From Pararheinheimera sp030824435 (GTDB taxonomy: Bacteria; Pseudomonadota; Gammaproteobacteria; Enterobacterales; Alteromonadaceae), in NCBI GenBank assembly GCA_942493115.1, contig OW818678.1:1-64000 (forward strand): a DNA stretch of 64,000 nt, written 5' to 3'. Below, in pieces: positions 51,144 through 60,656 of this stretch. The notes beneath the pieces are model-generated. The model saw only the letters and a list, made by a program, of their open reading frames with translations. It had not been told where the DNA came from and did no database searches. The translations under genes and the position numbers were made by a program. How positions within the stretch are numbered: the stretch's first letter is position 1; each line of letters begins with the position of its first letter.

Positions 51144-52682
51144 TTAAGCTTTTGGACCTGCATTGCGAATGGCTTCAGAAACGTCGTATTTCTTGAAGTT
51201 ATTGGCAAATTCAGCGGCCAGTTTGGCAGCGAATTGGTCGTATTGTGTTTTGTCAGCCCAGGTATCACGTGGATTTAACAGCTTGCTGTCAACACCAGGA
51301 ATAGCAACAGGTACGTTCAGGTTCAGCTGTGGCAGGTGGATAGTTTCCACTGTCGCCAGCTCGCCCGATACGATAGCGTCAATAATGGCGCGGGTGGTCG
51401 GGATGTCAAAACGTTTACCTACACCGTGTGGACCGCCGGTCCAGCCAGTGTTTACCAGGTACACTTTACTGCCAAATTCACGGACACGTTTGATTAAAAG
51501 CTCAGCGTAAACGCCGGCCGGACGTGGGAAGAATGGGGCACCAAAACAAGTAGAGAAGGTGGATTCAATGGCAGCAGTAGAACCAATTTCAGTTGAACCT
51601 ACTTTGGCAGTGTAACCACTTAAGAAGTGATAAGCTGCTGCTTCTTCTGACAACACAGAAACCGGTGGCAACACACCAGAAACGTCACAAGTCAGGAACA
51701 CCACTGCACGGGGTTCACCGGCGCGGTTAGCCAACACACGTTTTTCCACATGGGCTAACGGGTAAGCGGCGCGGCTGTTTTGTGTCAGGCTGGCGTCTTT
51801 GTAGTCTGGCGTGCGATTAGCGTCCAGTACCACGTTTTCCAGAATGGTGCCAAAACGGATGGCATCCCAAATTACAGGTTCGTTTTTCTTCGACAGGTCG
51901 ATACATTTAGCGTAACAACCACCTTCGATATTAAATACGCTGCCTGGTGCCCAACCATGTTCGTCGTCACCAATCAGGTTGCGTTTTGGATCTGCAGATA
52001 AAGTTGTTTTACCAGTGCCTGACAAACCGAAGAATAAAGTGGTGTCGCCATCGTCACCCACGTTGGCTGAACAGTGCATTGGTAATACACCTTTGGCCGG
52101 TAACAGGAAGTTCTGCACAGAGAACATGGCTTTTTTCATTTCGCCGGCATAACGCATGCCTGCCAACAACACTTTGCGGTCAGCAAAGTTGATCATCACA
52201 GTACCGTCTGAGTTGGTACCGTCACGAGTTGGATCACAAACAAAACCTGGTACGTTCAGAATTTGCCATTGGGCTTTGTTGGCGGCATTCCAGTGGGCTG
52301 GCGTAATAAACAGGTTTTTGGCAAACACGTGTTGCCATGCAGTTTCAGTGGTCACTACTACTGGCAGGTAATGTTCCGGATCTGCACCTACTTCTAAGTG
52401 AGACACAAAGTGTTCACGGTCAGAAATATAATGTGCTGCTTTGTCCCACAAAGCGTTAAATACTTCAGCTGCAACTGGCTGATTCACGTTACCCCACTGA
52501 ATATCTTGTTCAGTGGTCGCTTCCTTCACGATATAACGATCTTTTGGTGAACGACCGGTGCGAACACCTGTTTTCACGACTAAAGCGCCGTTATCGGCCA
52601 AAATTCCTTCCTGACGGCGAATGGCGTGTTCGACCAGATCGGCCACAGTTAAATCGACGTGACGAACAGTTTGAGCGGTCAT
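51144..52682 (-). CDS. pckA: Phosphoenolpyruvate carboxykinase (ATP)
   Basis: Converts oxaloacetate and ATP to phosphoenolpyruvate, the first step of gluconeogenesis. It is 512 residues. The ATP P-loop is FFGLSGTGKTTLSAD, the metal/substrate site is GDDEHGW, and the N-terminal VVKTGVRTGRSPKDRYIV is the oxaloacetate-binding signature. The C-terminus carries NTGWTGGPHGVGKR. E. coli PckA is 540 residues; the shorter N- and C-termini are usual for this group. It lies between envZ and hslO as in E. coli. A palindrome about 147 bases upstream may be regulatory. Confidence 0.97.
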   Translation of the reverse strand: MTAQTVRHVDLTVADLVEHAIRRQEGILADNGALVVKTGVRTGRSPKDRYIVKEATTEQDIQWGNVNQPVAAEVFNALWDKAAHYISDREHFVSHLEVGADPEHYLPVVVTTETAWQHVFAKNLFITPAHWNAANKAQWQILNVPGFVCDPTRDGTNSDGTVMINFADRKVLLAGMRYAGEMKKAMFSVQNFLLPAKGVLPMHCSANVGDDGDTTLFFGLSGTGKTTLSADPKRNLIGDDEHGWAPGSVFNIEGGCYAKCIDLSKKNEPVIWDAIRFGTILENVVLDANRTPDYKDASLTQNSRAAYPLAHVEKRVLANRAGEPRAVVFLTCDVSGVLPPVSVLSEEAAAYHFLSGYTAKVGSTEIGSTAAIESTFSTCFGAPFFPRPAGVYAELLIKRVREFGSKVYLVNTGWTGGPHGVGKRFDIPTTRAIIDAIVSGELATVETIHLPQLNLNVPVAIPGVDSKLLNPRDTWADKTQYDQFAAKLAAEFANNFKKYDVSEAIRNAGPKA

Positions 52683-52828
52683 TATCAGCTGACTCCTTGG
52701 GGGTACAGAGTTTGTGTTGTAGGCGGTAAATGATTTCAGCGCATTCTACTGCAAAAGCAGAAAAACGGCGACAGGATATTGTAGAAAAAGCCTAAAAAAA
52801 GCACGGTATGCAGAAACTCAGTCAGAAT

Positions 52829-52846
52829 ATTGCATGAATATGCAAT
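52829..52846. promoter_or_regulatory. 18-bp palindrome ATTGCATGAATATGCAAT, possible operator
   Basis: Seven-base arms ATTGCAT and ATGCAAT flank GAAT. It is 147 bases before the pckA start. I cannot name the regulator, and the distance makes direct repression less likely than activation. Confidence 0.4.
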
Positions 52847-52931
52847 TTGTCTGTCTGGATATCTGTTGCTCTGCATTGAGGGTTACCAACTTGCTTTCAG
52901 GTCGGAGCAGTTAAAACGACATTTGAGATCA

Positions 52932-52955
52932 AAAGCCGGTCCGGCAACCGGCTTT
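52932..52955 (-). terminator. Possible terminator of hslO
   Basis: AAAGCCGGT and ACCGGCTTT pair over nine bases around CCGGCA. The minus-strand T run is only four bases, so it is a weak call. Confidence 0.45.
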
Positions 52956-52996
52956 GATGGCTGACAGTGCAGGAACAACACCGTCAGAGAGAAGCA

Positions 52997-53848
52997 TTAA
53001 AAATTACGCGCCAGTTGGATCAGCGCATTGGCATCAAAATGATAAGTGGTGTTGCAATATTCGCAGCTGATATCCAGTTTACCTTCGGCAATATGTTCTT
53101 CAATGGCGGCCTGGCCCAGGCTGATAATGGCTGCTTCACATTTGTCGCGTGAACAACCACAGACAAATTCCACTTTTTGTGCCGGGAACAATTCCACCAC
53201 TTCCTGATGGAACAACCGGTACAACATATCTTCCGGTGCCAGTTCCAGCAGTTCTGTTGCTGTGATGGTGTCGGTCAGTTGCTCCAGCTCCGCAAAATCC
53301 AGCTTGGCTTTGTCCTGATCCACCGGCAACACCTGTAACAATAAACCGGCCGCTTTATTGTGGGCTTCAGTGATGTCGGTGTGCAGATAAATGCGGGTTG
53401 GCAGTTGTTCCGACTGGTTAAAATAAGCTTCCAGAGTTTCAGAAAGGCTGGTGCCGGTAATAGGAATCACACCCTGATAACGTTCACCCTGCTCCGGAGT
53501 GACAGTGACCAATAAAAAGCCCTGGCCTATCAGTTCATGGAAACTGTCGCCTGTAACTTCACTTTGCATCCGCACCACACCGCGGAATTGCTGTTTGTTA
53601 TTGCCATTCACCGCAGCAAATTTCACCGGACCATCACCCTGAATCTGTACCGCAATCTGGCCTTCAAATTTTAAGGTGGCGGTTAATAAACTGGTGGCCG
53701 CGACCAGTTCGGCCAGCAGTTGTTTCACCGGATGGGCATATTGGTGATTTTGCAGCATCAGATCCAGGCTGGCAGCCACCTGCACAATTTCTCCACGCAC
53801 ATCTTTTTCGCGGAATAAAAAACGGACCAGTTGATCAGATTGACTCAT
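52997..53848 (-). CDS. hslO: Redox-regulated chaperone Hsp33
   Basis: Holdase activated by oxidation and unfolding, protecting proteins from oxidative stress and bleach. It is 283 residues from ATG 53848, eight bases after GAGGG; an upstream start would add 27 residues inside hslR. The zinc-binding redox cysteines have the canonical CxC then CxxC pattern (FVCGCSRD and ISCEYC) near the C-terminus. It lies seven bases after the hslR stop on the same strand. Confidence 0.96.
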   Translation of the reverse strand: MSQSDQLVRFLFREKDVRGEIVQVAASLDLMLQNHQYAHPVKQLLAELVAATSLLTATLKFEGQIAVQIQGDGPVKFAAVNGNNKQQFRGVVRMQSEVTGDSFHELIGQGFLLVTVTPEQGERYQGVIPITGTSLSETLEAYFNQSEQLPTRIYLHTDITEAHNKAAGLLLQVLPVDQDKAKLDFAELEQLTDTITATELLELAPEDMLYRLFHQEVVELFPAQKVEFVCGCSRDKCEAAIISLGQAAIEEHIAEGKLDISCEYCNTTYHFDANALIQLARNF

Positions 53849-53855
53849 AACACCC

Positions 53856-54269
53856 TCATTGTTGCGATTTGAGCAGCAATAATTGCCGCCGCATTTTTTT
53901 GTCTGGTTTGCTGTCCGGATGGGGCGCAAACAACAAATTCAGTTTGCGAAGTTCGGCACGCTCTGCTCTGAGTTGTACACTTTCAGCGGTTTCTTCATAG
54001 AGCTGTTGTGCCAGCGGCGCGGCCAGACGTTGTTCAGATAAAGCCCGCACTATCACGGTTTTTTCATCTGTGCCCTGTGCCAGTTTAATAGTGGCACCAA
54101 GTTCCACAGCTTTGCTGGCCTTACAACGTTGGCCATTATACTGAACTTTACCACCATCAATCATGTCTTTTGCCAGACTGCGGGTTTTATAAAAACGACA
54201 GGCCCACAACCATTTATCTAAACGTAATACGGCTGTGGTATTGTGCGGATTTGCGGTAGAGTGTGACAT
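53856..54269 (-). CDS. hslR: Heat-shock ribosome-associated protein Hsp15
   Basis: S4-domain RNA-binding protein that recognises stalled 50S subunits carrying nascent chains. It is 137 residues from ATG 54269, preceded by GGGAG; the longer in-frame start adds 12 residues without support. The S4 motif is RLDKWLWACRFYKTRSLAKDMIDGGKV (about 17-43). The C-terminal tail is basic (KPDKKMRRQLLLLK). It is coupled to hslO seven bases downstream. A heat-shock (sigma-32) promoter is expected but I could not see one. Confidence 0.94.
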   Translation of the reverse strand: MSHSTANPHNTTAVLRLDKWLWACRFYKTRSLAKDMIDGGKVQYNGQRCKASKAVELGATIKLAQGTDEKTVIVRALSEQRLAAPLAQQLYEETAESVQLRAERAELRKLNLLFAPHPDSKPDKKMRRQLLLLKSQQ

Positions 54270-54364
54270 CAGAGTCTCCCGAAAAAACTGGCGCGACCTT
54301 AGCATAAAGCTTAGCTTGCCTCCAGTTGTGACTTGTTATCATTTGGTAAATTTTCAGGCTGCTC

Positions 54365-54393
54365 TTGTTGATACCTGAGCAACTGAGTAAGAT
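54365..54393 (+). promoter_or_regulatory. Tentative promoter of the gsp operon
   Basis: TTGTTG (54365-54370) and TAAGAT (54388-54393) are 17 bases apart, 33 bases before the gspC start. Both hexamers are only partial matches. Confidence 0.3.
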
Positions 54394-54425
54394 GAATTTT
54401 GGTTAAAAAAAAGAATTAGAAAACG

Positions 54426-55364
54426 ATGAATTGGCCCTCTATCTCCCGACATGAACTTCCTGCCGAGCTGATGCGTCTTTACCAGCGGGTGCCGGTGAAA
54501 CAGCTGAATATGCTGTTTTCTGTCGGTCTGGTGTTGTTGCTGGCCTGGCTGGCAGCCCGACTCAGCTGGATGTTGTGGCCTGCGCCTGTGGTTACGGCAG
54601 TGCAGCCACTCAGTAGTCACACCGCAGCTTCGCAGCAGTCGCCAGCCATTGATGCTTTGTTGGCAGCTCACCTTTTTGGTGAATATCAGGCCAAAGCTGA
54701 AGCCGCCCCCACGCCGGCGCCTAACCCTACCGATGCACCCAAAACCAGCCTGAACTTAAAACTGACAGGTGTAGTTGCCACTAAGAAGAAACCGGAACAG
54801 GGCACTGCCATTATTGAAAGTAATGGAGTAGAGCAAGTGTATGGGGTGGATGAACAGATTGAAGGTACCAGCGCCAGTTTAAAACAAGTGCTGGAAGATC
54901 GGGTGTTGCTAAACGTGTCGGGCCGATTTGAAACCCTGATGCTGGACGGTCTTGAATATCAGCAGCTGAGTGCGGAAAACAGCGCTTATAACGAAGGTGA
55001 ACTACAAGAAGTGCAGGCCGTGCCTGAACCTATGGAATACAGCCCGGCGCAGCAGGACATTGCCGCTATGCGCCGTGAAATGCTGGCAGAACCCGCCAAA
55101 CTCTTTGATTACATTCGTATTACGCCGCGTCATCGCAACGGCCAGATGTATGGTTATGCGCTGACACCAGGCAAAGATCCGGAATTATTTGCCCGCATGG
55201 GGCTGATGCCAAATGACGTTGCTATTGAGATTAACGGTGTGCGGCTGAACGACATGCAACAGGCTTATGGCCTGATCAATGAATTACGTGAGGCCAAAGA
55301 AGCCTCGATTAAAGTGGAACGTGACGGTGAGATTAAAGATGTTTTGTTTAGTCTGTCACAATAA
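54426..55364 (+). CDS. gspC: Type II secretion inner-membrane protein GspC
   Basis: Links the inner-membrane platform to the outer-membrane secretin. It is 312 residues, with a membrane helix at about 29-50, an HR domain near 75-160 containing LNLKLTGVVATKKKPEQGTAIIE, and a C-terminal PDZ-like domain (GLMPNDVAIEINGVRLNDMQ). A Pro/Ala/Thr-rich linker at about 95-105 follows the membrane helix. It is the first gene of the operon; gspD begins 27 bases later. Confidence 0.93.
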   Translation: MNWPSISRHELPAELMRLYQRVPVKQLNMLFSVGLVLLLAWLAARLSWMLWPAPVVTAVQPLSSHTAASQQSPAIDALLAAHLFGEYQAKAEAAPTPAPNPTDAPKTSLNLKLTGVVATKKKPEQGTAIIESNGVEQVYGVDEQIEGTSASLKQVLEDRVLLNVSGRFETLMLDGLEYQQLSAENSAYNEGELQEVQAVPEPMEYSPAQQDIAAMRREMLAEPAKLFDYIRITPRHRNGQMYGYALTPGKDPELFARMGLMPNDVAIEINGVRLNDMQQAYGLINELREAKEASIKVERDGEIKDVLFSLSQ

Positions 55365-55391
55365 CAATCAGCTAATAATGGTTCACTCCTA

Positions 55392-57485
55392 ATGAATTTA
55401 AAGTCTATCCGTCGTCCGGCGTTGTTGTCGTGGCTGGGCGCAGGTGCTCTGGCCCTGCTTAGTTTTTTCAGTGCTGCTGTTGAATATCAACCAAATTTTA
55501 AAGGCACTGAAATTAATGAATTTATTAACATCGTTGGCAAAAACCTGAATAAAACCATTATTGTCGACCCGCAAGTGCGTGGCCGTATTAATGTGCGTTC
55601 TTATGAAATGCTGAACGAAGCGCAGTATTACCAGTTTTTCCTGAACGTATTGGAAGTGTACGACTTCTCAGTGGTTGAGATGAAAAGTGGTGTGCTCAAA
55701 GTAGTGCGGCAAAAAGACGCCAAAATGTCGAATATCCCGGTAGTGGGTGACGGCAATGGTGGCATCGGTGACGAAATGGTCACCCGCGTGGTGCAGGTAA
55801 AAAACGTTTCAGTGCGTGAACTGGCACCTTTATTACGTCAGTTTACCGATCAGGCCGGTGGTGGCCATGTGGTGAACTACGACCCGTCCAACGTTATTAT
55901 GATGACGGGCCAGGCCGAAGTGGTAAACCGGCTGGTCGACATTATCCAGCGGGTGGATAAAGCCGGTAACCAGGATATTGAAATTATTAAGTTAAGTTTT
56001 GCATCCGCTGGCGAAGTGGTGCGCATTCTTGACAATATCTATAAAAAACAAGGGCAAGGCGACCAACCAGAATTTTTAATTCCAAAAATTGTGGCTGATG
56101 AGCGCACCAACAGCGTCATTGTTTCAGGTGAGTTACAGGCTCGCCAGCGGGTAGCAGAAATTGTTAAACGACTGGACGCTGAGCAGGAAAATCAGGGCAA
56201 CACCAGAGTGTATTACCTGAAATACGCCAAAGCAGAAGACTTAGTCAAAGTGCTGCAGGGTGTCAGTAATTCGATGGTGGCGGCAGCTGCAGGTCAAAGT
56301 ACAGGTCAGGCGGCTGGTCAGGGCGCAGCACGCAGCAACAGCCGTGGTGATGTCAGTATTGAAAGCCACGCCGAAAGTAACTCTGTGGTCGTCACAGCCC
56401 AGCCCGATATGCTTCGAAGTCTGGAAGATGTGATTCGCCAGATTGACGTACGCCGTGCTCAGGTGCTGGTGGAAGCCATTATTGTGGAAATTGGTGAAAC
56501 TTCAGGTATTAACCTGGGGGTGCAGTGGATTAGCGAAACCGGTGGTATGCAGCAGTTTACCAATGCCGGTATGCCAATTTCGACAGTGGCTGCCGGCGCA
56601 GCAGCTGTTGGCCGTACGCAAAAAGGTACTGAAACAACAGTAGTGGCGCCTGATGGCACCAAGACCACCACTAAAACACCAGATCAAGAACCAGATTACA
56701 CCACTATTGGCCAGGCGCTTTCCGGTGTAAACGGCGCTTTGCTTGGTATTGTTAAAAACGACTGGGGCGCTATTTTACAAGCCGTTACCAGCGACAGTAA
56801 CTCCAATATTCTGGCCACACCACACCTCACTACGCTGGATAACCAGGAATCGTATTTTATTGTGGGTGAAGAAATTCCAATTAAAACCACCACTAGTCCG
56901 GGTCAAGGCGGCACCAACCCCTTTACCACGCTGGACCGGCTGGAAATTGGTATCAAGCTTAAAGTCACACCACAAATTAACGAAGGCAACGCCGTTAAGC
57001 TGACGATAGAGCAGGAAGTTTCGGGCCGTGCCGGTGAAATTGAAGGCAACCCTATTGTCAGTAAAAGAGAAATTAAAACCACAGTGATGGCCGAAGATGG
57101 CGCTACTGTGGTGCTGGGTGGTTTAATTGACGAAGATGTGCAGGAAAGTGAATCTAAGGTGCCACTGCTGGGTGATATTCCGCTGATCGGCCAGTTGTTC
57201 CGTTCCACCAAGTCGGAAAAGAAAAAACGTAACCTGATGGTATTTATCCGCCCAACCATTATGCGTGAAGGTGGTGTGATGAACGAAGTCAGCCAGCGTA
57301 AATACAACTATATGAGAGCACAGCAACTCAGCGCACAGGATGATGGCATTAAGTTAATGCCAAATACCGACAAACCTGAAATGCCGGTATGGGGCCAGGA
57401 CCGTACCCTGCCACCGGAAATTCAGCAAAAACTCGATGCTATAGATCCGCTGAAGCAGGATGAAAAACCGCAGGAGCAAAACTAA
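55392..57485 (+). CDS. gspD: Type II secretion outer-membrane secretin GspD
   Basis: Multimeric outer-membrane channel through which folded exoproteins exit. It is 697 residues with a signal peptide ending near FFSAAVEYQ. N0 to N3 domains occupy the first half (VVQVKNVSVRELAPLLRQF and similar KxDxxxxxVR repeats). A Gly/Ala/Gln spacer is at about 297-318. The secretin core carries VEAIIVEIGETSGINLGVQW, VTSDSNSNILATPHL and GGLIDEDVQESESKVPLLGDIP. An insertion rich in Thr/Pro before TTIGQALSG is like the Vibrio-type crown. No pilotin gene is nearby. Confidence 0.97.
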   Translation: MNLKSIRRPALLSWLGAGALALLSFFSAAVEYQPNFKGTEINEFINIVGKNLNKTIIVDPQVRGRINVRSYEMLNEAQYYQFFLNVLEVYDFSVVEMKSGVLKVVRQKDAKMSNIPVVGDGNGGIGDEMVTRVVQVKNVSVRELAPLLRQFTDQAGGGHVVNYDPSNVIMMTGQAEVVNRLVDIIQRVDKAGNQDIEIIKLSFASAGEVVRILDNIYKKQGQGDQPEFLIPKIVADERTNSVIVSGELQARQRVAEIVKRLDAEQENQGNTRVYYLKYAKAEDLVKVLQGVSNSMVAAAAGQSTGQAAGQGAARSNSRGDVSIESHAESNSVVVTAQPDMLRSLEDVIRQIDVRRAQVLVEAIIVEIGETSGINLGVQWISETGGMQQFTNAGMPISTVAAGAAAVGRTQKGTETTVVAPDGTKTTTKTPDQEPDYTTIGQALSGVNGALLGIVKNDWGAILQAVTSDSNSNILATPHLTTLDNQESYFIVGEEIPIKTTTSPGQGGTNPFTTLDRLEIGIKLKVTPQINEGNAVKLTIEQEVSGRAGEIEGNPIVSKREIKTTVMAEDGATVVLGGLIDEDVQESESKVPLLGDIPLIGQLFRSTKSEKKKRNLMVFIRPTIMREGGVMNEVSQRKYNYMRAQQLSAQDDGIKLMPNTDKPEMPVWGQDRTLPPEIQQKLDAIDPLKQDEKPQEQN

Positions 57486-58988
57486 ATGGCTGATGTTGAA
57501 CTGGAAGCAGTCAGCACAGGCCGGATCAGGCTGCCTTTTGGTTTTGCCAAACGTCATGGTGTGTTGTTACAGCCGCAGGGCGACAATTGGCTGTTGTTGA
57601 TTAACCCCAACACCAATGCCGCCGCCATGCTGGAAGTACGGCGGGTGTTGTCGTTGCCTTTTGTGGTGCAAAAACTCAGCGCGGTAGAATTTGAAGCCAT
57701 GCTGGAAGCGGCTTATCAGCGCGATTCCAGCGAAGCGCAACAAATCATGCAGGACATTGGCAACGAAGTGAATCTGGCTTCTTTGGCCGATGAAATTCCG
57801 GAAACCGAAGATTTATTAGAAAACGAAGACGACGCGCCCATTATTAAACTGATCAATGCCATGTTGGGTGAAGCGATAAAACTGGGTGCTTCAGATATTC
57901 ACGTAGAAACCTTTGAAAAAGCGCTGGTGGTGCGGTTTCGCATCGACGGCATTTTGCGTGAAATGCTCAGGCCAAACCGCAAGTTATCCAGTTTGCTGGT
58001 GTCGCGTATTAAGGTGATGGCCAAACTCGACATCGCCGAAAAACGGGTGCCGCAGGATGGCCGCATCAGTTTGCGCATTGCCGGTCGTGCTGTGGACGTG
58101 CGGGTTTCTACCATGCCGTCAAGCCACGGCGAGCGGGTGGTATTACGTTTACTGGATAAAAACAATTCACACCTGAACCTGGCAGATTTAGGCATGACGC
58201 CATCAGTGCAGGACAGTTTTGCCAAACTGATTTTAAAACCACACGGCATTATTTTGGTGACAGGTCCAACAGGTTCGGGTAAATCCACCACTTTGTATGC
58301 CGGTTTAACCGACATTAATACCAAAGACCGTAATATTCTGACCGTCGAAGACCCTATTGAATATGAGCTCGAAGGTATAGGTCAGACCCAGGTCAATACC
58401 AAGGTGAATATGACCTTCGCCCGTGGTTTGCGGGCAATTTTGCGCCAGGACCCTGACGTGGTGATGGTGGGTGAAATCCGCGATTTAGAAACCGCGCAAA
58501 TTGCAGTGCAGGCAAGTCTCACCGGTCACTTAGTACTCAGCACTTTACACACCAACACAGCTTCAGGCGCTATTACAAGGCTTGAAGATATGGGCGTTGA
58601 ACCCTTTTTATTATCTTCCAGTTTGCTGGGAGTATTAGCGCAGCGACTGGTGCGTACCTTGTGTGTGCATTGTAAAGAAGCACACGAACCGGACAAAGAA
58701 GAACGGGCTTTGCTGGGCATCACCAAAAAAGACGGTCAGCAGATTTTCCGTGCTGTTGGTTGTGAACAATGTAACCAGACCGGCTACCGTGGCCGGACCG
58801 GTATTCATGAACTGATAGTGGTGGACGAACATTGCCGTGAGCTTATTCACAACGGCAAAGGTGAGCAGTCCATTGAAAAATACGTCAGAAGCCAAAGCCC
58901 CAGTATCCGTCAGGACGGTTTTTCCAAAGTGTTGTTAGGTTATACCACGCTGGAAGAAGTGCTGCGGGTAACCCGTGAGGATGCATAG
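57486..58988 (+). CDS. gspE: Type II secretion ATPase GspE
   Basis: Cytoplasmic hexameric ATPase that powers the pseudopilus. It is 500 residues. Walker A is GPTGSGKST at 260-268, the Asp box is VEDPIEYELEG, Walker B is VVMVGEIRDLETA and the His box is STLHTNTA. The zinc-binding cysteines are C393, C396, C426 and C429 (CxxC pairs). The ATG follows the gspD stop immediately. Its partner GspL is encoded at the window end. Confidence 0.98.
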   Translation: MADVELEAVSTGRIRLPFGFAKRHGVLLQPQGDNWLLLINPNTNAAAMLEVRRVLSLPFVVQKLSAVEFEAMLEAAYQRDSSEAQQIMQDIGNEVNLASLADEIPETEDLLENEDDAPIIKLINAMLGEAIKLGASDIHVETFEKALVVRFRIDGILREMLRPNRKLSSLLVSRIKVMAKLDIAEKRVPQDGRISLRIAGRAVDVRVSTMPSSHGERVVLRLLDKNNSHLNLADLGMTPSVQDSFAKLILKPHGIILVTGPTGSGKSTTLYAGLTDINTKDRNILTVEDPIEYELEGIGQTQVNTKVNMTFARGLRAILRQDPDVVMVGEIRDLETAQIAVQASLTGHLVLSTLHTNTASGAITRLEDMGVEPFLLSSSLLGVLAQRLVRTLCVHCKEAHEPDKEERALLGITKKDGQQIFRAVGCEQCNQTGYRGRTGIHELIVVDEHCRELIHNGKGEQSIEKYVRSQSPSIRQDGFSKVLLGYTTLEEVLRVTREDA

Positions 58989-60211
58989 TGGCGGCATTTG
59001 AATATCAGGCACTTGATGCAAAAGGCCGTAAAAGCAAAGGGGTGATGGAGGCAGATAACGCCCGTCACGCCAGGCAGCTGTTGCGCGAGCAAAAGTTAAC
59101 TCCGCTCAGTCTGGAGCTGGCGTCACAGCAGGAAAAAATGCTGGCCAGCGGCAAAAAGTGGTTTCAAAGTGGCATCAGCGCCAGTGATTTAGCGCTTATT
59201 ACCCGTCAAATCGCCACTTTAGTGGAAGCTGCTTTACCTATTGAAAATGCCTTGCAGGCGGTAGCGGAACAATGTGAAAAACCGCGTTTGCAAAGCATGA
59301 TGATGATGGTGCGTTCCAAAGTGGTGGAAGGTTACAGTCTGGCTGAAGGCCTGGCAGAATTTCCGCATGTATTTGACCATCTGTACCGCTCTATGGTGGC
59401 GGCCGGTGAAAAATCCGGTCATCTGGATGCTGTACTCAACCGCTTAGCCGATTACACCGAACAACGTCAGCATATGCGTAGCCAGATTATGCAGGCGCTG
59501 CTGTACCCGGCCATTCTGACCTTTTTTGCCGTGGCAGTGATCAGCATTTTGCTGGCGGCCGTGGTGCCCAAAATTGTCGAGCAGTTTGAACATATGGGCC
59601 AGAGTTTGCCTGGCGCCACTTTGTTTTTAATAGCGGCCAGTGACTTTATCCGCTCTTATGGCATTTTTGTGTTGCTGGCCTTGATGCTGGCGGTGATGGC
59701 GCTGAAAAAGGCGTTAAAAAAACCAGCGCTGCGGCTGAAATACGACAGATTGTTACTCAAAGCCGGCATGCTCGGCAAAGTCAGCAGAGGCCTGAATACC
59801 GCCCGTTTTGCCCGCACTTTAAGTATCTTAAACGCCAGTGCCGTGCCTTTATTGGAGGCTATGCGTATCAGCGCTGACGTGCTGGATAATACCTTTATGA
59901 AACAAGCCATTGGTGAAGCGACTTTGCGGGTACGTGAAGGTACTTCTTTACGTGGCGCTTTGGACCAAACCAAACTTTTCCCACCTATGATGCTGCATAT
60001 GATTGCCAGTGGTGAAAAAAGTGGTCAGCTCGACGGTATGCTGGAGCGGGCGGCCAATACCCAGGATCGTGAATTTGAAACTTTGGTGACAGTGTCGCTG
60101 AAGATATTTGAACCTGTGCTGGTGTCGGTGATGGCCGGCATGGTGCTTTTTATTGTGTTGGCGATTTTACAGCCAATTTTAGCCTTGAATAATTTAGTCG
60201 GAGGAGGTTAG
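58988..60211 (+). CDS. gspF: Type II secretion platform protein GspF
   Basis: Polytopic inner-membrane platform protein, 407 residues, with three membrane helices (around 170-190, 220-240 and 370-400). Two repeated cytoplasmic domains carry the motif ALITRQIATLVEAALPIENAL and, in the second, FARTLSILNASAVPLLEAM. The start is a GTG that overlaps the gspE TAG by one base. Its end includes GGAGGAGG, which serves as the ribosome binding site of gspG. Confidence 0.96.
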   Translation: MAAFEYQALDAKGRKSKGVMEADNARHARQLLREQKLTPLSLELASQQEKMLASGKKWFQSGISASDLALITRQIATLVEAALPIENALQAVAEQCEKPRLQSMMMMVRSKVVEGYSLAEGLAEFPHVFDHLYRSMVAAGEKSGHLDAVLNRLADYTEQRQHMRSQIMQALLYPAILTFFAVAVISILLAAVVPKIVEQFEHMGQSLPGATLFLIAASDFIRSYGIFVLLALMLAVMALKKALKKPALRLKYDRLLLKAGMLGKVSRGLNTARFARTLSILNASAVPLLEAMRISADVLDNTFMKQAIGEATLRVREGTSLRGALDQTKLFPPMMLHMIASGEKSGQLDGMLERAANTQDREFETLVTVSLKIFEPVLVSVMAGMVLFIVLAILQPILALNNLVGGG

Positions 60212-60215
60212 CAAG

Positions 60216-60656
60216 ATGCAACAGCAACGTGGTTTTACCCTGTTAGAAGTAATGGTGGTGATTGTTATTCTGGGCATTATTGCCAGTATGGTAGTGCCTA
60301 ACCTGATGGGCAATAAAGAAAAAGCCGACCAGCAAAAAGTGGTGGTGGATATTCAGCAGCTGGAAAACGCGCTGGATTTATACAAACTCAACAACGGTTT
60401 TTACCCAACCACTGAACAAGGTTTGCAGGCGTTAGTGACCCAAGTTACCACTGAACCAGTGCCACGTTCTTTCCCTGAAGGTGGTTTTGTCAAACGTCTG
60501 CCAAAAGATCCGTGGGACGGTGAATACCAGCTGGCAAGCCCGGGTGAAATGGGCAAAATTGACGTCTATTCAATGGGCCCGGATCGCACAGCCGGTACCG
60601 AAGATGATATCGGCAACTGGAATCTGGACGGCGACAACGCCGATCAGCAAAACTAA
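60216..60656 (+). CDS. gspG: Major pseudopilin GspG
   Basis: Main building block of the periplasmic pseudopilus, 146 residues. Prepilin peptidase should cut after Gly6 before FTLLEVMVVIVILGIIASMV. The C-terminus shows the calcium-binding-type region (DPWDGEYQLASPGEMGKIDVYSMGPDRTAGTEDDIGNW) typical of GspG. GGAGGAGG, at the end of gspF, gives a strong translation start. Its stop overlaps the gspH start by one base. Confidence 0.98.
   Translation: MQQQRGFTLLEVMVVIVILGIIASMVVPNLMGNKEKADQQKVVVDIQQLENALDLYKLNNGFYPTTEQGLQALVTQVTTEPVPRSFPEGGFVKRLPKDPWDGEYQLASPGEMGKIDVYSMGPDRTAGTEDDIGNWNLDGDNADQQN

Larger units (their letters stand above)
52683..52996. other. 314-base gap upstream of pckA and downstream of hslO
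   Basis: Holds the pckA 5' region, a symmetric 18-bp site and a terminator-like hairpin for hslO. I see no coding frame that looks real. Confidence 0.65.
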
